From CALKXV01 sp965228905 (lineage in GTDB: Bacteria > Pseudomonadota > Alphaproteobacteria > Rhodobacterales > Rhodobacteraceae), in NCBI GenBank assembly GCA_965228905.1, contig CBDDII010000002.1, positions 992,001 through 1,056,000 on the forward strand: a stretch of 64,000 bases of DNA, in the 5' to 3' direction. The translations under genes and the position numbers were made by a program. The notes beneath the pieces were generated by a model. The model was not told where the DNA came from. It saw nothing but the letters and a program-made list of their open reading frames with translations, and searched no databases. Shown piece after piece: positions 36,203 through 45,324 of this stretch. Position 1 is the stretch's first letter, and each line of letters begins with the position of its first letter.

Positions 36203-36238
36203 GGACCAATTCTTCAAATTGTAGCGGGACAATATAAG
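36203..36238 (+). promoter_or_regulatory. Candidate EnuR operator and uehA promoter
   Basis: Direct repeats GGACCAAT (36203-36210) and GGACAAT (36227-36233) are 24 bp apart, and ATTGT...ACAAT forms a 5-bp inverted repeat at 36218-36233. TATAAG at 36233-36238 is a possible -10 element touching the second repeat. MocR regulators often bind paired direct repeats, so this may be the EnuR site. The -35 element is poor (TTCTTC). Confidence 0.4.
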
Positions 36239-36310
36239 CATTGACTCCCTTACCGAGTTCTCACATCCCTCGATTTATCAATGAAAAACGAAACAATCAG
36301 GGAGAATGCG

Positions 36311-37330
36311 ATGACAAATCTACATAGACTGGCAACGCTCTTCGGGACCGTGGCGGCTGCCGCCGCCCTTACCATGTCTGCCGCACAGGCCGACAACTGG
36401 CGTTATGCCATGGAAGAGGGTCTGACGGACCCACAGGGCATGTATGCCACCAAGTTCAAGGAAGTGGTCGAAGCCAACTCGGACCACACCGTTCAAATCT
36501 ATCCGGTGGGATCGCTTGGTGAATCCGCCGACGCGATGGAGCAGGCCCAGGCCGGGCTGTTGCAGTTCATCGACCAGTCGCCGGGATTTACCGGGGCGCT
36601 GATCCCCGAGGCCGAAGCCTTCCTTGTGCCCTATGTCCAGCCGACCGATCCGCTGGTGGTGCGCAAGTTCTTCAAGGAAAGCGTCGCCATCAACGAGATG
36701 TTCCACGAGATCTACCGCGAACAGGGCCTTGAGCTTTTGTCGGTGTTCCCCGAGGGCGAGCAGGTCGTCACAACGATGGAAGAGTTCCGCACGCCCGAAG
36801 ACCTTGAGGGCATGAAGATCCGGACGATGACTTCGCCGCTGCTTCTGAAGACCTATGAGGCTTTCGGCGCGTCGCCGATCGCGATGCCCTGGGGCGAGTT
36901 GATCGGGGCGCTGAAAACCAACATGGTCGACGGCCAGGAAAACCCGGCTATCTGGATCGAGGCCTATGGGTTGGACGAACTGACGAAGGTGATGACCTAT
37001 ACCGGCCACGGCCAGTACACCACCGCTGTCATGGCCAACGCCGACTTCTATGACGGGCTGAGCGACGAGGACAAGGCGCTGGTGCAGCAGGCTTCGCAAG
37101 AGGCGCTGGACTATATCCTTGATGTGGCGGTCGAGCTTGACGCGACCGGGCTGGCCAAGATCCAGGAAACCAATCCGGACTACACCATCGTGCGTCTGAC
37201 CGAGGAAGAGCGCGCTGTCTTCAAGGAGCGTGCCAAGGAGGTCGAGGCCGCGTTCATCGAACGTGCGGGCCAGCGGGGTGCCGCGATCCTGGAGCAGATG
37301 AAGGCAGACCTTGAGGCTGCACGGCAATAA
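36311..37330 (+). CDS. uehA: UehA, TRAP transporter solute-binding protein for ectoine/hydroxyectoine
   Basis: A 339-residue DctP-family periplasmic protein. The ATG at 36311 has AGGGAG 6 bp upstream; residues 1-28 form a Sec signal (cut near AQA-DNW). Family features are NWRYAMEEGLTDPQG at the mature start, FLVPYVQPTDPLVVRKFF, and the ligand-arginine segment MKIRTMTSPLLLKTYEAFGASPIAMPWGELIGAL. In Silicibacter/Ruegeria pomeroyi the homologous UehA binds ectoine and hydroxyectoine. It is the first gene of the ueh-eut unit and is followed by a stem-loop. Confidence 0.92.
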   Translation: MTNLHRLATLFGTVAAAAALTMSAAQADNWRYAMEEGLTDPQGMYATKFKEVVEANSDHTVQIYPVGSLGESADAMEQAQAGLLQFIDQSPGFTGALIPEAEAFLVPYVQPTDPLVVRKFFKESVAINEMFHEIYREQGLELLSVFPEGEQVVTTMEEFRTPEDLEGMKIRTMTSPLLLKTYEAFGASPIAMPWGELIGALKTNMVDGQENPAIWIEAYGLDELTKVMTYTGHGQYTTAVMANADFYDGLSDEDKALVQQASQEALDYILDVAVELDATGLAKIQETNPDYTIVRLTEEERAVFKERAKEVEAAFIERAGQRGAAILEQMKADLEAARQ

Positions 37331-37338
37331 ACGGCTTT

Positions 37339-37369
37339 GCTGGCGGGCCGGCGCATCCGGCCCGTCAGC
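37339..37369 (+). terminator. Stem-loop between uehA and uehB
   Basis: GCTGGCGGGCCGG pairs with CCGGCCCGTCAGC, 13 bp with one mismatch and a 5-base loop, 8 bp after the uehA stop. There is no T-run. It probably lets the binding protein be produced in excess over the membrane subunits, by stabilising the uehA message or by partial termination. Confidence 0.7.
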
Positions 37370-37483
37370 GTGATGTATTCACGAATTTTGACAACGTGAA
37401 CTGGGCTTTGGCCGCTCGGATTCGACAATGGCGGTGCTGCTGTCAGCGCAAGTCGGCAACCGGCGGATCCACAGGAGGGGACT

Positions 37484-38056
37484 ATGAACGAGGCTACGGA
37501 AAGCAAATCCGGGCTGGCGCGCGCGATCGACGGGATCGACCGGGGAATTGCCGCGCTTGAACGGGTCATCATGGCTGTCGGGGTCATCCTCATGGCGATC
37601 AACACGATTGCCAATGTGATCAGCCGTTTCATCTTCAACCACTCCATCGTCTTTGCTGAAGAGTTGAACAGCATCTTCATCCTCTTGGTGACATTCGCGG
37701 GCATCGGATATGCGGCGCGTCACGGTCGTCACATTCGCATGTCGGCGATTTCGGACGCGCTTCCCAAGCGGGCAAGAAAGATCCTGATGATCGTTATCAC
37801 CGCCATCACGGCGGCCCTGCTGTTGTTGCTGGCCTGGTACGCGGTTCAATACATCATCGGGCTTCAGGCCAAGGGGCGTGTCTATCCCGCCTTGGGCATT
37901 CCCGTCTATGTCAGCTATCTCTGGGTGCCGATCGGCCTTGCTGTCACCGGCATACAATATGCGCTGACCTTCCTGAAGAACATTCAGGAAAGCGACATCT
38001 ACCTGTCAACCGATCTGCGCGAAGAAGACGCGCAGGAGTTGGAGCTGGAGGTCTGA
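37484..38056 (+). CDS. uehB: UehB, TRAP transporter small membrane subunit
   Basis: A 190-residue DctQ-family protein with four membrane segments. Residues 20-45 form the first (GVILMAINTIANVISRFIF), and the typical FAEELNSIFILLVTFAGIGYAARHGRHIRM follows. The start ATG at 37484 has AGGAGGGG 6 bp upstream. It joins UehC to form the sodium-driven permease for ectoines. One base separates it from uehC, so the two are translated together. Confidence 0.92.
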   Translation: MNEATESKSGLARAIDGIDRGIAALERVIMAVGVILMAINTIANVISRFIFNHSIVFAEELNSIFILLVTFAGIGYAARHGRHIRMSAISDALPKRARKILMIVITAITAALLLLLAWYAVQYIIGLQAKGRVYPALGIPVYVSYLWVPIGLAVTGIQYALTFLKNIQESDIYLSTDLREEDAQELELEV

Positions 38057-38057
38057 C

Positions 38058-39344
38058 ATGGCGCTTTTGATGTTCTCGGTCATGGTGGTCCTTCTGCTTT
38101 TGGGCTTTCCCATGATGGTGCCGCTGATCGCCGGAGCCTTTATCGGCGTGGTCCAGCTTTTCGGGTCGATCGACAAGACGGAATTCATGATCCAGCAGAT
38201 GCTGGGCGGTATCCGTCCGGCATCGTTGATCGCAGTGCCGATGTTCATCCTGGCCGCCGACATCATGACGCGGGGCCAGTCCGCCACCCGGCTGATCGAC
38301 ATGGTAATGGCCTTCATCGGCCATATCCGGGGCGGGCTTGCCGTCAGCACGGCCTCGGCCTGTGCGCTGTTCGGAGCCGTATCCGGCTCGACCCAGGCCA
38401 CGGTCGTGGCCGTCGGCACGCCTTTGCGGCCGCGTATGCTGAAGGGTGGCTACAAGGACAGTTTCGTTCTGGCCCTGATCGTCAACTCCAGCGATATCGC
38501 CTTCCTGATCCCGCCCAGCATCGGCATGATCATCTATGGCGTCGTGGCCAAAGCTTCGATCCCTGAACTGTTCATTGCCGGACTTGGGCCGGGTCTGCTG
38601 ATCCTGTTCATGTTCTCGGCCTACAGCATGATCTATGCTAAGCTGAACAATGTGCCGACCGAACCGTCGACCACCTGGGCCGAGCGTGGAACGGCGGTCA
38701 AACGCGCACTTTGGCCGCTTGGTTTTCCGCTTTTGATCATTGGCGGCATCTTCCTTGGTATCTTCAGCCCGACCGAGGCGGCAGCGGTCAGCGTGCTTTA
38801 TGCCCTGATCCTGGAAACCGTGATCTATCGCTCGATGGGGCTCAAGGATTTCTATGGCATCGCCCTGTCGACCGGCATGGTGACGGCGGTGGTGTTCATC
38901 CTTGTCGGCGCCGGTGCGGCCTTTGCCTGGGTGCTGTCTTTTGCGCAAATCCCGCAACAGATCCTTGGCGCCATCGGCATCGACCAAATGGGCCAGATCG
39001 GCGTGTTGTTCACCATCGCAATCGCCTTTTTCATTGGCTGCATGTTCGTCGACCCCATTGTAGTGATCCTGATCTTCGTGCCGATCTTCGCGCCGGTCGT
39101 GGAAAAGACCGGGCTTGATCCGATCCTGGTCGGAACCCTTATCACCCTGCAGGCCGCCATCGGGTCGGCAACACCGCCCTTCGGCTGCGATATCTTTACC
39201 GCCGTGGCGGTGTTCAAGCGGCCCTACCTTGACGTCATCCGGGGCACACCGCCCTTTGTCGTCATGCTACTGACCGTTTCGGTCCTGCTTATCTTTTTCC
39301 CGCAGATCGCGTTGTTCCTTCGCGATGTCGCGTTTGCACAGTGA
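38058..39344 (+). CDS. uehC: UehC, TRAP transporter large membrane subunit
   Basis: A 428-residue DctM-family protein with about 12 membrane segments. The family patterns STASACALFGAVSGSTQATVVAVG near residue 97 and GIFSPTEAAAVSVLYAL near residue 234 are present, as is PPFGCDIFTA near the end. It is the transport subunit of the ectoine TRAP system. It runs into the universal stress protein gene 12 bp later. Confidence 0.93.
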   Translation: MALLMFSVMVVLLLLGFPMMVPLIAGAFIGVVQLFGSIDKTEFMIQQMLGGIRPASLIAVPMFILAADIMTRGQSATRLIDMVMAFIGHIRGGLAVSTASACALFGAVSGSTQATVVAVGTPLRPRMLKGGYKDSFVLALIVNSSDIAFLIPPSIGMIIYGVVAKASIPELFIAGLGPGLLILFMFSAYSMIYAKLNNVPTEPSTTWAERGTAVKRALWPLGFPLLIIGGIFLGIFSPTEAAAVSVLYALILETVIYRSMGLKDFYGIALSTGMVTAVVFILVGAGAAFAWVLSFAQIPQQILGAIGIDQMGQIGVLFTIAIAFFIGCMFVDPIVVILIFVPIFAPVVEKTGLDPILVGTLITLQAAIGSATPPFGCDIFTAVAVFKRPYLDVIRGTPPFVVMLLTVSVLLIFFPQIALFLRDVAFAQ

Positions 39345-39356
39345 AGTGAGGGCCAA

Positions 39357-39794
39357 ATGTTCAAGTCCATCCTCGCCCCTTTCGACGGCTCCAACGGATC
39401 CGAAGGCGCATTGCGCAAGGCCGCCGAACTGGCGCGGCTTTGCGGTGCGGAACTCACCGTTCTGACCACGTTTCGGCATCATTCGGTGCTGGAAGGGTCG
39501 ATGCACGTGATCAATGTCGAGCAACCCGACAACATTGACGAGATCATGCGAACCCACGCCAAGGAAGTGGCCGAGAAAGGCGCGTCAATCGCGCGGGAAC
39601 TGGGCTGTGAAAAGATCCGTGCCTTCGTCAAGGGCGGACCAACCGCACGCACCATCGTCGGGTTCGCAAAGGAACACGAAAACGATCTGATCGTCATCGG
39701 CAGCCGTGGCCTTGGCTCGTTCGAAGGCGCGCTTTTGGGCAGCGTCTCGCACAAGGTCACCAGCCTGTCGAAAATTCCTGTTCTCGTCGTCTAA
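39357..39794 (+). CDS. Universal stress protein of the TRAP ectoine locus (UehD/TeaD-like)
   Basis: A 145-residue UspA-fold protein. The ATP-binding motif G-x2-G-x9-G-S/T is visible in GSRGLGSFEGALLGSVSHK near residues 118-136. In Halomonas elongata the homologous TeaD binds ATP and negatively regulates the TeaABC ectoine transporter. It follows uehC by 12 bp, so the same modulating role is likely. Confidence 0.88.
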   Translation: MFKSILAPFDGSNGSEGALRKAAELARLCGAELTVLTTFRHHSVLEGSMHVINVEQPDNIDEIMRTHAKEVAEKGASIARELGCEKIRAFVKGGPTARTIVGFAKEHENDLIVIGSRGLGSFEGALLGSVSHKVTSLSKIPVLVV

Positions 39795-39813
39795 CCGAGC
39801 AAGGATAACGTGA

Positions 39814-40566
39814 TTGGACACCGTACCCGCGACACTTCCCGCCCAGCTTGACGACCGCGCCGTGTCTAAGCGCATTGCACTGGTCGTGTTGGCGACAGAC
39901 CACACCACCGAGAGAGATTTCGCCCGGCTGTGCGATCCGGGCAAGGTTGGCGTCTATGTCAACCGCATCGCGTTTCAGAACCCGACGACACACGCATCGC
40001 TTCTGAAGACTGGCCCGCGTCTGACCGAGGCCGCGGGGCAAATCCTGCCTGATGAAGAGGTCGACGTGATCGCCTATAGCTGCACTGCTGCCTCCATTGT
40101 TCTGGGCAACGACGTGGTCGCGCAGCACCTGAACGCCGCCAAGCCCGGTGCAGCCTGCGTTACGCCAAGCTCTGCTGCCTTCGATGCTTTTACCGCGCTC
40201 GGGGTCGGGCGTGTCAGTATCCTGACGCCCTATACGCCGGATGTGACCGACGAACTGGCCCTGTATTTCGCGGCCCACGGTCCCGAAGTCGTCAGTAGCG
40301 CCAGCTTTGGTCTGAGTGACGACCGGGACATGGCGCGCGTTTCCGAGGCCAGTATCATAGCTGCCGGGGCCGAAGCCTGTGCGCTCGAGGCTGATGCACT
40401 TTTCCTGTCCTGCACCGCTCTGCGTGCCCTCGGTTGCGTTGAACGTCTGGAAGACCGGATTGGCAAACCCGTGATCACCTCGAACCAGGCGATGATCTGG
40501 CGGTGCCTCCGGCTGGCGGGCATCGACGATCCCATTCAGGGCTACGGCCGGATTTTCGGGTTCTGA
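39814..40566 (+). CDS. eutA: EutA, Asp/Glu racemase-family protein of hydroxyectoine/ectoine catabolism
   Basis: A 250-residue arylmalonate decarboxylase/maleate isomerase-family protein. The cysteines lie in IAYSCTAAS near residue 89 and LFLSCTALRAL near residue 197. The start is TTG at 39814, with AAGGA 8 bp before it and no ATG nearby. EutA is always found with EutBCDE and is thought to serve in hydroxyectoine to ectoine conversion, perhaps epimerisation of a hydroxy carbon; its reaction is not firmly known. A paralogue occurs at 33931. Confidence 0.9.
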   Translation: MDTVPATLPAQLDDRAVSKRIALVVLATDHTTERDFARLCDPGKVGVYVNRIAFQNPTTHASLLKTGPRLTEAAGQILPDEEVDVIAYSCTAASIVLGNDVVAQHLNAAKPGAACVTPSSAAFDAFTALGVGRVSILTPYTPDVTDELALYFAAHGPEVVSSASFGLSDDRDMARVSEASIIAAGAEACALEADALFLSCTALRALGCVERLEDRIGKPVITSNQAMIWRCLRLAGIDDPIQGYGRIFGF

Positions 40567-40584
40567 CAGGAGGCGCGTCGGTTC

Positions 40585-41592
40585 ATGACCCATGACATTA
40601 CACTTCAGGATGGGTTTCTGGCGCGCCGGCGTATTGCCGATCAGGTTCGGACAACCCCGCTTGTGGCGTCGCCTGCACTTTCTGCGATGACTGGGGCAGA
40701 GGTATCGCTAAAGCTGGAACACCAGCAGATCACCGGCAGTTTCAAACTGCGCGGCGCGACCAACGCAGTGCTGTCGCTGACCCCGGAACAGCGCGAAGCC
40801 GGTGTCGTCGGTGTTTCCACCGGAAACCATGGGCGCGGGCTGGCTTATGCTGCTGCCCAGGCCGGGGTCCGCTGTATCATTTGCATGTCGGAACTTGTGC
40901 CGCAGAACAAGGTCGAAGGCATCAAGGCCCAGGGCGCCGAGGTGCGTATCGTCGGACGTTCGCAGGACGATGCGCAGGTCGAGGTCGACCGATTGGTCAC
41001 CGAAGGCATGACGATGTTGCCGCCCTTCGATCACCGCCACATCATCGCCGGGCAAAGCACCGTTGCGCTGGAAATCCTGGAGCAACAGCCGGACTTGGAG
41101 ACCATCCTGGTGCCGTTGTCCGGGGGCGGGCTGATCTCGGGCGTGGCCATGGTGATGAAGGCTGCCAATCCGGCGATCCGCGTGATCGGCGTGACCATGG
41201 AACGCGGTGCGGCGATGCACGCGAGCCTTCAGGCGGGCAAGCCTGTGTTGGTAGAGGAAGAGCCGACGCTGGCCGACAGTCTTGGCGGCGGCATCGGGCT
41301 GGACAACGCCTTTACCTTTTCAATGACGCGCGATCTGGTGGATGACACCGTGCTGGTCTCGGAAACAGAAATCGCCGCTGCGATCCGCCATGCCTATTGG
41401 GAAGAGCGGCAGGTCATCGAAGGCTCTGGCAGTGTCGGCATCGCGGCACTTCTGACGGGAAAGATCACCGATCCGGGGCGATGCGTGGTGCTGCTTACCG
41501 GCCAGAACATCGACATGGCACTGCACAAGCGGTTGATCGACGGCGAAGACGTCGATGTTGCGGCAGAAGCGGGGGGCCACGAAAATGACTGA
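40585..41592 (+). CDS. eutB: EutB, threonine dehydratase-like enzyme
   Basis: A 335-residue fold-type II PLP enzyme. Lys54 is in TGSFKLRGATNAV, the phosphate-binding loop is PLSGGGLISGVAMV near residue 180, and a STGNHGRGLAYAA helix is present. EutB is proposed to eliminate water from hydroxyectoine-derived substrate, giving an imine that EutC then reduces. AGGAGG lies 12 bp before the ATG. It overlaps eutC by eight bases. Confidence 0.92.
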   Translation: MTHDITLQDGFLARRRIADQVRTTPLVASPALSAMTGAEVSLKLEHQQITGSFKLRGATNAVLSLTPEQREAGVVGVSTGNHGRGLAYAAAQAGVRCIICMSELVPQNKVEGIKAQGAEVRIVGRSQDDAQVEVDRLVTEGMTMLPPFDHRHIIAGQSTVALEILEQQPDLETILVPLSGGGLISGVAMVMKAANPAIRVIGVTMERGAAMHASLQAGKPVLVEEEPTLADSLGGGIGLDNAFTFSMTRDLVDDTVLVSETEIAAAIRHAYWEERQVIEGSGSVGIAALLTGKITDPGRCVVLLTGQNIDMALHKRLIDGEDVDVAAEAGGHEND

Positions 41593-42574
41593 CATCAGGA
41601 TCCTGACCGAAGCAGACCTGCGCGCCGCCGTGTCTCTGGATGTCGAGGCGGTGGACTGTGTCGAAAAGGCATTTAGCCTCCTGGCCACTGCCGACGTCCA
41701 GATGCCGCCGATTCTCAGTTTCCACGTGCCCGAACATAACGGCGAGGTCGACGTCAAGACTGCCTATGTGCCGGGCTTGGACGGCTTTGCCATCAAGATG
41801 AGCCCGGGGTTCTTCGACAATCCAAGGCTTGGCCTTCCCAGCCTCAATGGGCTGATGGTGCTGTTCGATACGAAAACCGGGATCGTGCGTTCCGTGCTGC
41901 TGGACAACGGATACCTGACGGACGTCAGAACCGCCGCCGCAGGGGCCGTTGCGGCCAGACATCTTTCGCGCGAGGACAGCAAGACCGCCGGTATCCTTGG
42001 CAGCGGAATGCAGGCAGGGCTTCAGCTTGAGGCGCTGACGCTGGTGCGCGGGATCGAACGGGCGGTGATCTGGGGACGGGACGCGGCGAAGGCCCGGGCC
42101 TGTGCCGCAGACTGTGCGGCGCGCCTTGGCATCGAGGTTACGACCGGCAGCATCGACGACGTCATGGCCGCCGCCGATATCGTGGTCACGACAACGCCCG
42201 CGACCGCCCCCCTGATTACCGCCGACATGCTGCGCCCCGGTCAACACGTCACCGCCATGGGCTCGGATGCAGACTACAAGGGCGAGTTGGCTGCCGACGT
42301 CATCCCAGCCGCAACACTCTTTGCCTGTGACCGGCTGGCGCAATCGATCAAGCAGGGCGAGCTTCGAGTGCCACTTGCGGCTGGTACGATCAACGCGCCC
42401 GAAGCCTTTCCCGAACTCGGCCAGATCATCGCCGGGCGGGCGGCGGGCCGCACCTCGCCTGCGGACATCACGATCTGCGATTTGACCGGCACCGGTGTCC
42501 AGGACACTGCCATCGCCACCTTTGCCAATGCCCGCGCCGCTGCGAACGGCGCTGGCACCACCATCCGAAACTGA
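41585..42574 (+). CDS. eutC: EutC, ornithine cyclodeaminase-family reductase
   Basis: A 329-residue NAD(P)-dependent protein. The Rossmann motif AGILGSGMQAGLQLEALTLV occurs near residue 135, and the substrate part contains DGFAIKMSPGFFDNPRLGLPSLNGLMVLFD. The ATG at 41585 overlaps the end of eutB by eight bases, typical coupling in these operons. With EutB it is proposed to convert hydroxyectoine to ectoine. Confidence 0.92.
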   Translation: MTDIRILTEADLRAAVSLDVEAVDCVEKAFSLLATADVQMPPILSFHVPEHNGEVDVKTAYVPGLDGFAIKMSPGFFDNPRLGLPSLNGLMVLFDTKTGIVRSVLLDNGYLTDVRTAAAGAVAARHLSREDSKTAGILGSGMQAGLQLEALTLVRGIERAVIWGRDAAKARACAADCAARLGIEVTTGSIDDVMAAADIVVTTTPATAPLITADMLRPGQHVTAMGSDADYKGELAADVIPAATLFACDRLAQSIKQGELRVPLAAGTINAPEAFPELGQIIAGRAAGRTSPADITICDLTGTGVQDTAIATFANARAAANGAGTTIRN

Positions 42575-42593
42575 TCTCTCAGGAACAGCAAAT

Positions 42594-43781
42594 ATGACAA
42601 ACCCGACGTTGTATTTCACGCGCAAGGAATTCCAGCAGCGCATCGACAAGACCCGCCGCGAAATGGCACGGCGCGGGCTGGACCTTTTGGTCGTCACCGA
42701 TCCGTCGAACATGAACTGGCTGACGGGCTATGACGGCTGGTCCTTCTACGTCCACCAGTGCGTCGTTCTGGGGCTGGACGGCGAACCGATCTGGTTCGGT
42801 CGCGGTCAGGATGCCAACGGGGCCTTGCGCACCTGCCACATGAAACCGGAGAACCTGATCGGATACCCGGACCACTACGTTCAATCGACCGAGCGGCACC
42901 CGATGGATTACCTTTCCGCACGGCTTGCAGACCGGGGATTGGATCGTGGTGTGATCGGGGTCGAGATGGACAACTACTGGTTCACCGCCGCCGCCTATGC
43001 GTCTCTCCAGAACCACATGCCGAATGCCCGGTTCAAGGACGCCAACGCGCTTGTGAACTGGCAACGCGCGGTGAAATCCGAGGCCGAGCTTGGCTATATG
43101 CGCCAAGCCGGAAAGATCGTCGAACGGATGCACCAGCGCATTTTTGAACGCGTCGAGCCGGGGATGCGGAAATGCGATCTCGTGGCCGAGATCTATGACG
43201 CGGGCCTGCGCTATGACGAAACGCTTGGCTTTGGTGGTGATTATCCCGCAATCGTGCCGCTTCTGCCTTCCGGGCCGGACGCCGGTGCGCCGCATCTGAC
43301 GTGGGATGATCTGCCGATGCAGGCAGGGCAGGGCACGTTCTTTGAAATCGCAGGAGCCGTTCACCGCTATCACTGCCCGCTGTCGCGCACCGTGTTCCTT
43401 GGCAAACCGACGCAGACATTTCTGGATGCCGAAAAGGCTGTTCTGGAAGGCATGGACGCCGGGCTTGAAAAGGCACGGGCGGGTAACACCTGCGAAGATA
43501 TCGCCGCCGCTTTCTTTGGGGTTCTGAAATCCCACGGCATCGAGAAAGACAACCGTACCGGCTATCCGATCGGGGTCAGCTATCCGCCCGACTGGGGCGA
43601 ACGCACCATGTCCCTCAGGGCAGGGGACAGGACGGTTTTGCAGGAAAACATGACCTTCCATTTCATGACCGGGCTCTGGATGGACGACTGGGGGTTCGAG
43701 ATCACCGAAAGCATCCGCATCGGCGAATCCGGGCCGGAGTGTCTATCCAACGTGCCGCGAAAACTCTTCGTGAAGGATTGA
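42594..43781 (+). CDS. eutD: EutD/DoeA, ectoine hydrolase
   Basis: A 395-residue M24 pita-bread enzyme that opens the ectoine ring to N-alpha- and N-gamma-acetyl-diaminobutyrate. The ATG at 42594 begins TNPTLYFTRKEFQQRID, the standard start. The dinuclear metal ligands of M24 peptidases are not kept: the usual Asp-Asp region is GTFFEIAGAVHRYHCPLS. Ectoine hydrolase of Halomonas has been described as a metal-independent enzyme using a glutamate nucleophile; Glu251 here is in the equivalent stretch. The next gene starts 3 bp later. Confidence 0.93.
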   Translation: MTNPTLYFTRKEFQQRIDKTRREMARRGLDLLVVTDPSNMNWLTGYDGWSFYVHQCVVLGLDGEPIWFGRGQDANGALRTCHMKPENLIGYPDHYVQSTERHPMDYLSARLADRGLDRGVIGVEMDNYWFTAAAYASLQNHMPNARFKDANALVNWQRAVKSEAELGYMRQAGKIVERMHQRIFERVEPGMRKCDLVAEIYDAGLRYDETLGFGGDYPAIVPLLPSGPDAGAPHLTWDDLPMQAGQGTFFEIAGAVHRYHCPLSRTVFLGKPTQTFLDAEKAVLEGMDAGLEKARAGNTCEDIAAAFFGVLKSHGIEKDNRTGYPIGVSYPPDWGERTMSLRAGDRTVLQENMTFHFMTGLWMDDWGFEITESIRIGESGPECLSNVPRKLFVKD

Positions 43782-43784
43782 GCG

Positions 43785-44777
43785 ATGAGGAAGAATCCGA
43801 TCAAGTCAACGGTGCCCTTCGATCTGGACGGGGTGCATCACGGCTTTCTGAAGCTGCCCTACAGCCACGACGGCAGCGCCTGGGGGTCGATCATGATTCC
43901 GATCACCGTGATCCGGAATGGCGAGGGCAAGACGGCGCTTTTGACCGGCGGCAACCATGGTGACGAATACGAAGGGCCGATCGCGCTTCAGGAACTGGCC
44001 TATACGCTGAAGCCGGAAGATATCCATGGCCGCCTCATCATCGTGCCAGCGTTCAATTATCCCGCATTCCGCAAGGCGCGCCGCACGTCTCCGATCGACA
44101 ATCGGAATCTCAACCGCTGTTTTCCCGGCCGCCCGGACGGCACGGTGACTGAAAAGATCGCCGACTATTTTCAATCGACCCTGTTGCCGATGACCGACGT
44201 GGCGGTCGATTTTCACTCTGGCGGCAAGACGCTGGATTTCATTCCATTCGCCGCGGCGCATATCCAGGACGACAAGGCGAACGAGGCCGAGTGTTTTGCG
44301 GCCATGGCGGCCTTCAACGCGCCCTTTTCGATGCAGCTTCTCGAAATCGACAACGGGGGCATGTACGACACTGCCGTCGAGGAAATGGGCAAGGTGCTTG
44401 TGACGACCGAATTGGGCGGAGGGGGGTGTTCCACCGCCAAAAGCAACGCGATTGCCCGCAAGGGTTTGCGCAACGTTCTGATCTTCTTTGGCATTCTGGA
44501 CGGAGAAATGCAGATCGACGAGACCGTCATGCTGTCGATGCCGGATGAGGATTGTTACATTCTGAGCGAGGGCGAGGGGCTTCTTGAAATGATGGTCGAT
44601 CTTGGTGACAGCGTTGCCGCAGGAGACCTGGTCGCGCGTGTCTGGTCGGTGGATCGAACCGGTGTGCCGCCGCTGGAATACCGTTCGCTTCGCGATGGCA
44701 TCTTGGCCTGCCGTCATTTCCCCGGCCTGATAAGTTCCGGCGACTGTCTGGCTGTTATCGGCATGACGGAAAACTGA
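43785..44777 (+). CDS. eutE: EutE/DoeB, N-acetyl-diaminobutyrate deacetylase
   Basis: A 330-residue zinc hydrolase of the succinylglutamate desuccinylase/aspartoacylase family. Zinc and catalytic residues are visible in GGNHGDEYEGPIAL and VDFHSGGKT, with RNLNRCFPG in between. It removes the acetyl group from the product of EutD, giving L-2,4-diaminobutyrate. EutD and EutE form a complex in Halomonas, in line with the 3-bp spacing here. A ribosome site GAGG is in front. Confidence 0.93.
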   Translation: MRKNPIKSTVPFDLDGVHHGFLKLPYSHDGSAWGSIMIPITVIRNGEGKTALLTGGNHGDEYEGPIALQELAYTLKPEDIHGRLIIVPAFNYPAFRKARRTSPIDNRNLNRCFPGRPDGTVTEKIADYFQSTLLPMTDVAVDFHSGGKTLDFIPFAAAHIQDDKANEAECFAAMAAFNAPFSMQLLEIDNGGMYDTAVEEMGKVLVTTELGGGGCSTAKSNAIARKGLRNVLIFFGILDGEMQIDETVMLSMPDEDCYILSEGEGLLEMMVDLGDSVAAGDLVARVWSVDRTGVPPLEYRSLRDGILACRHFPGLISSGDCLAVIGMTEN

Positions 44778-44791
44778 GAGGAGGTCAGGCT

Positions 44792-45283
44792 ATGCGGCTG
44801 GACCAGCGCGATCTGGAGATCCTGCGCGTGCTTTCGACCGAAGGGCGGATCACCAAGGCGGCGCTGGCCGAACGCGTCGGCCTGTCGCCGACGCCCTGCT
44901 GGGACCGGCTGAAAAAGCTTGAGCGTTCCGGGTTGGTCGAAGGCTATGGCGCCCGGATCAACCTCAGGAAGCTCGGGCCCTATGTGACCGTCTTTGTATC
45001 GGTCGAAATCTCGGATCACACCGCGGCCAGTTTCCGTGTTTTTGAATCTGCGATGGAACGCTACGACGAGGTGATCGCCTGCTGGGCCCTTGGCGGCGGC
45101 TTCGACTATCTGCTGCAAATCGTGGCCCGCGACATCGACGCCTATCAACGCCTGATCGACGAAATGCTGAACGCCCGTGTCGGTCTGGCCCGCTATTACA
45201 GTTATGTCGTCACCAAGGAAACGAAGTCGCCCAAGGGCGCACCTCCGCTGGACCTGCTCTGGTCCGACAGTGAACAGAGCTGA
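44792..45283 (+). CDS. AsnC/Lrp-family regulator of the ectoine locus
   Basis: A 163-residue regulator. The helix-turn-helix is RITKAALAERVGLSPTPCWDRLKKLERSGLV, and the RAM domain follows to the end. GAGGAGG precedes the ATG at 44792. In Ruegeria and Halomonas (DoeX) an AsnC-type gene stands at this point and senses N-acetyl-diaminobutyrate or diaminobutyrate. Its stop codon lies in the first arm of the terminator hairpin. Confidence 0.9.
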   Translation: MRLDQRDLEILRVLSTEGRITKAALAERVGLSPTPCWDRLKKLERSGLVEGYGARINLRKLGPYVTVFVSVEISDHTAASFRVFESAMERYDEVIACWALGGGFDYLLQIVARDIDAYQRLIDEMLNARVGLARYYSYVVTKETKSPKGAPPLDLLWSDSEQS

Positions 45284-45318
45284 CCCCCAGCCTTTTAAAA
45301 GCAAGGCAGGGGGTCAGC
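45279..45318. terminator. Bidirectional terminator between the eut unit and aminotransferase gene
   Basis: A perfect 10-bp stem, GCTGACCCCC with GGGGGTCAGC, plus a TTTTAAAA core in the loop. It overlaps the AsnC stop and lies 6 bp from the end of the convergent aminotransferase gene. It can stop transcripts from both strands, and separates the inverted atf-ssd pair from eutE-asnC. Confidence 0.8.
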
Positions 45319-45324
45319 CATGGG

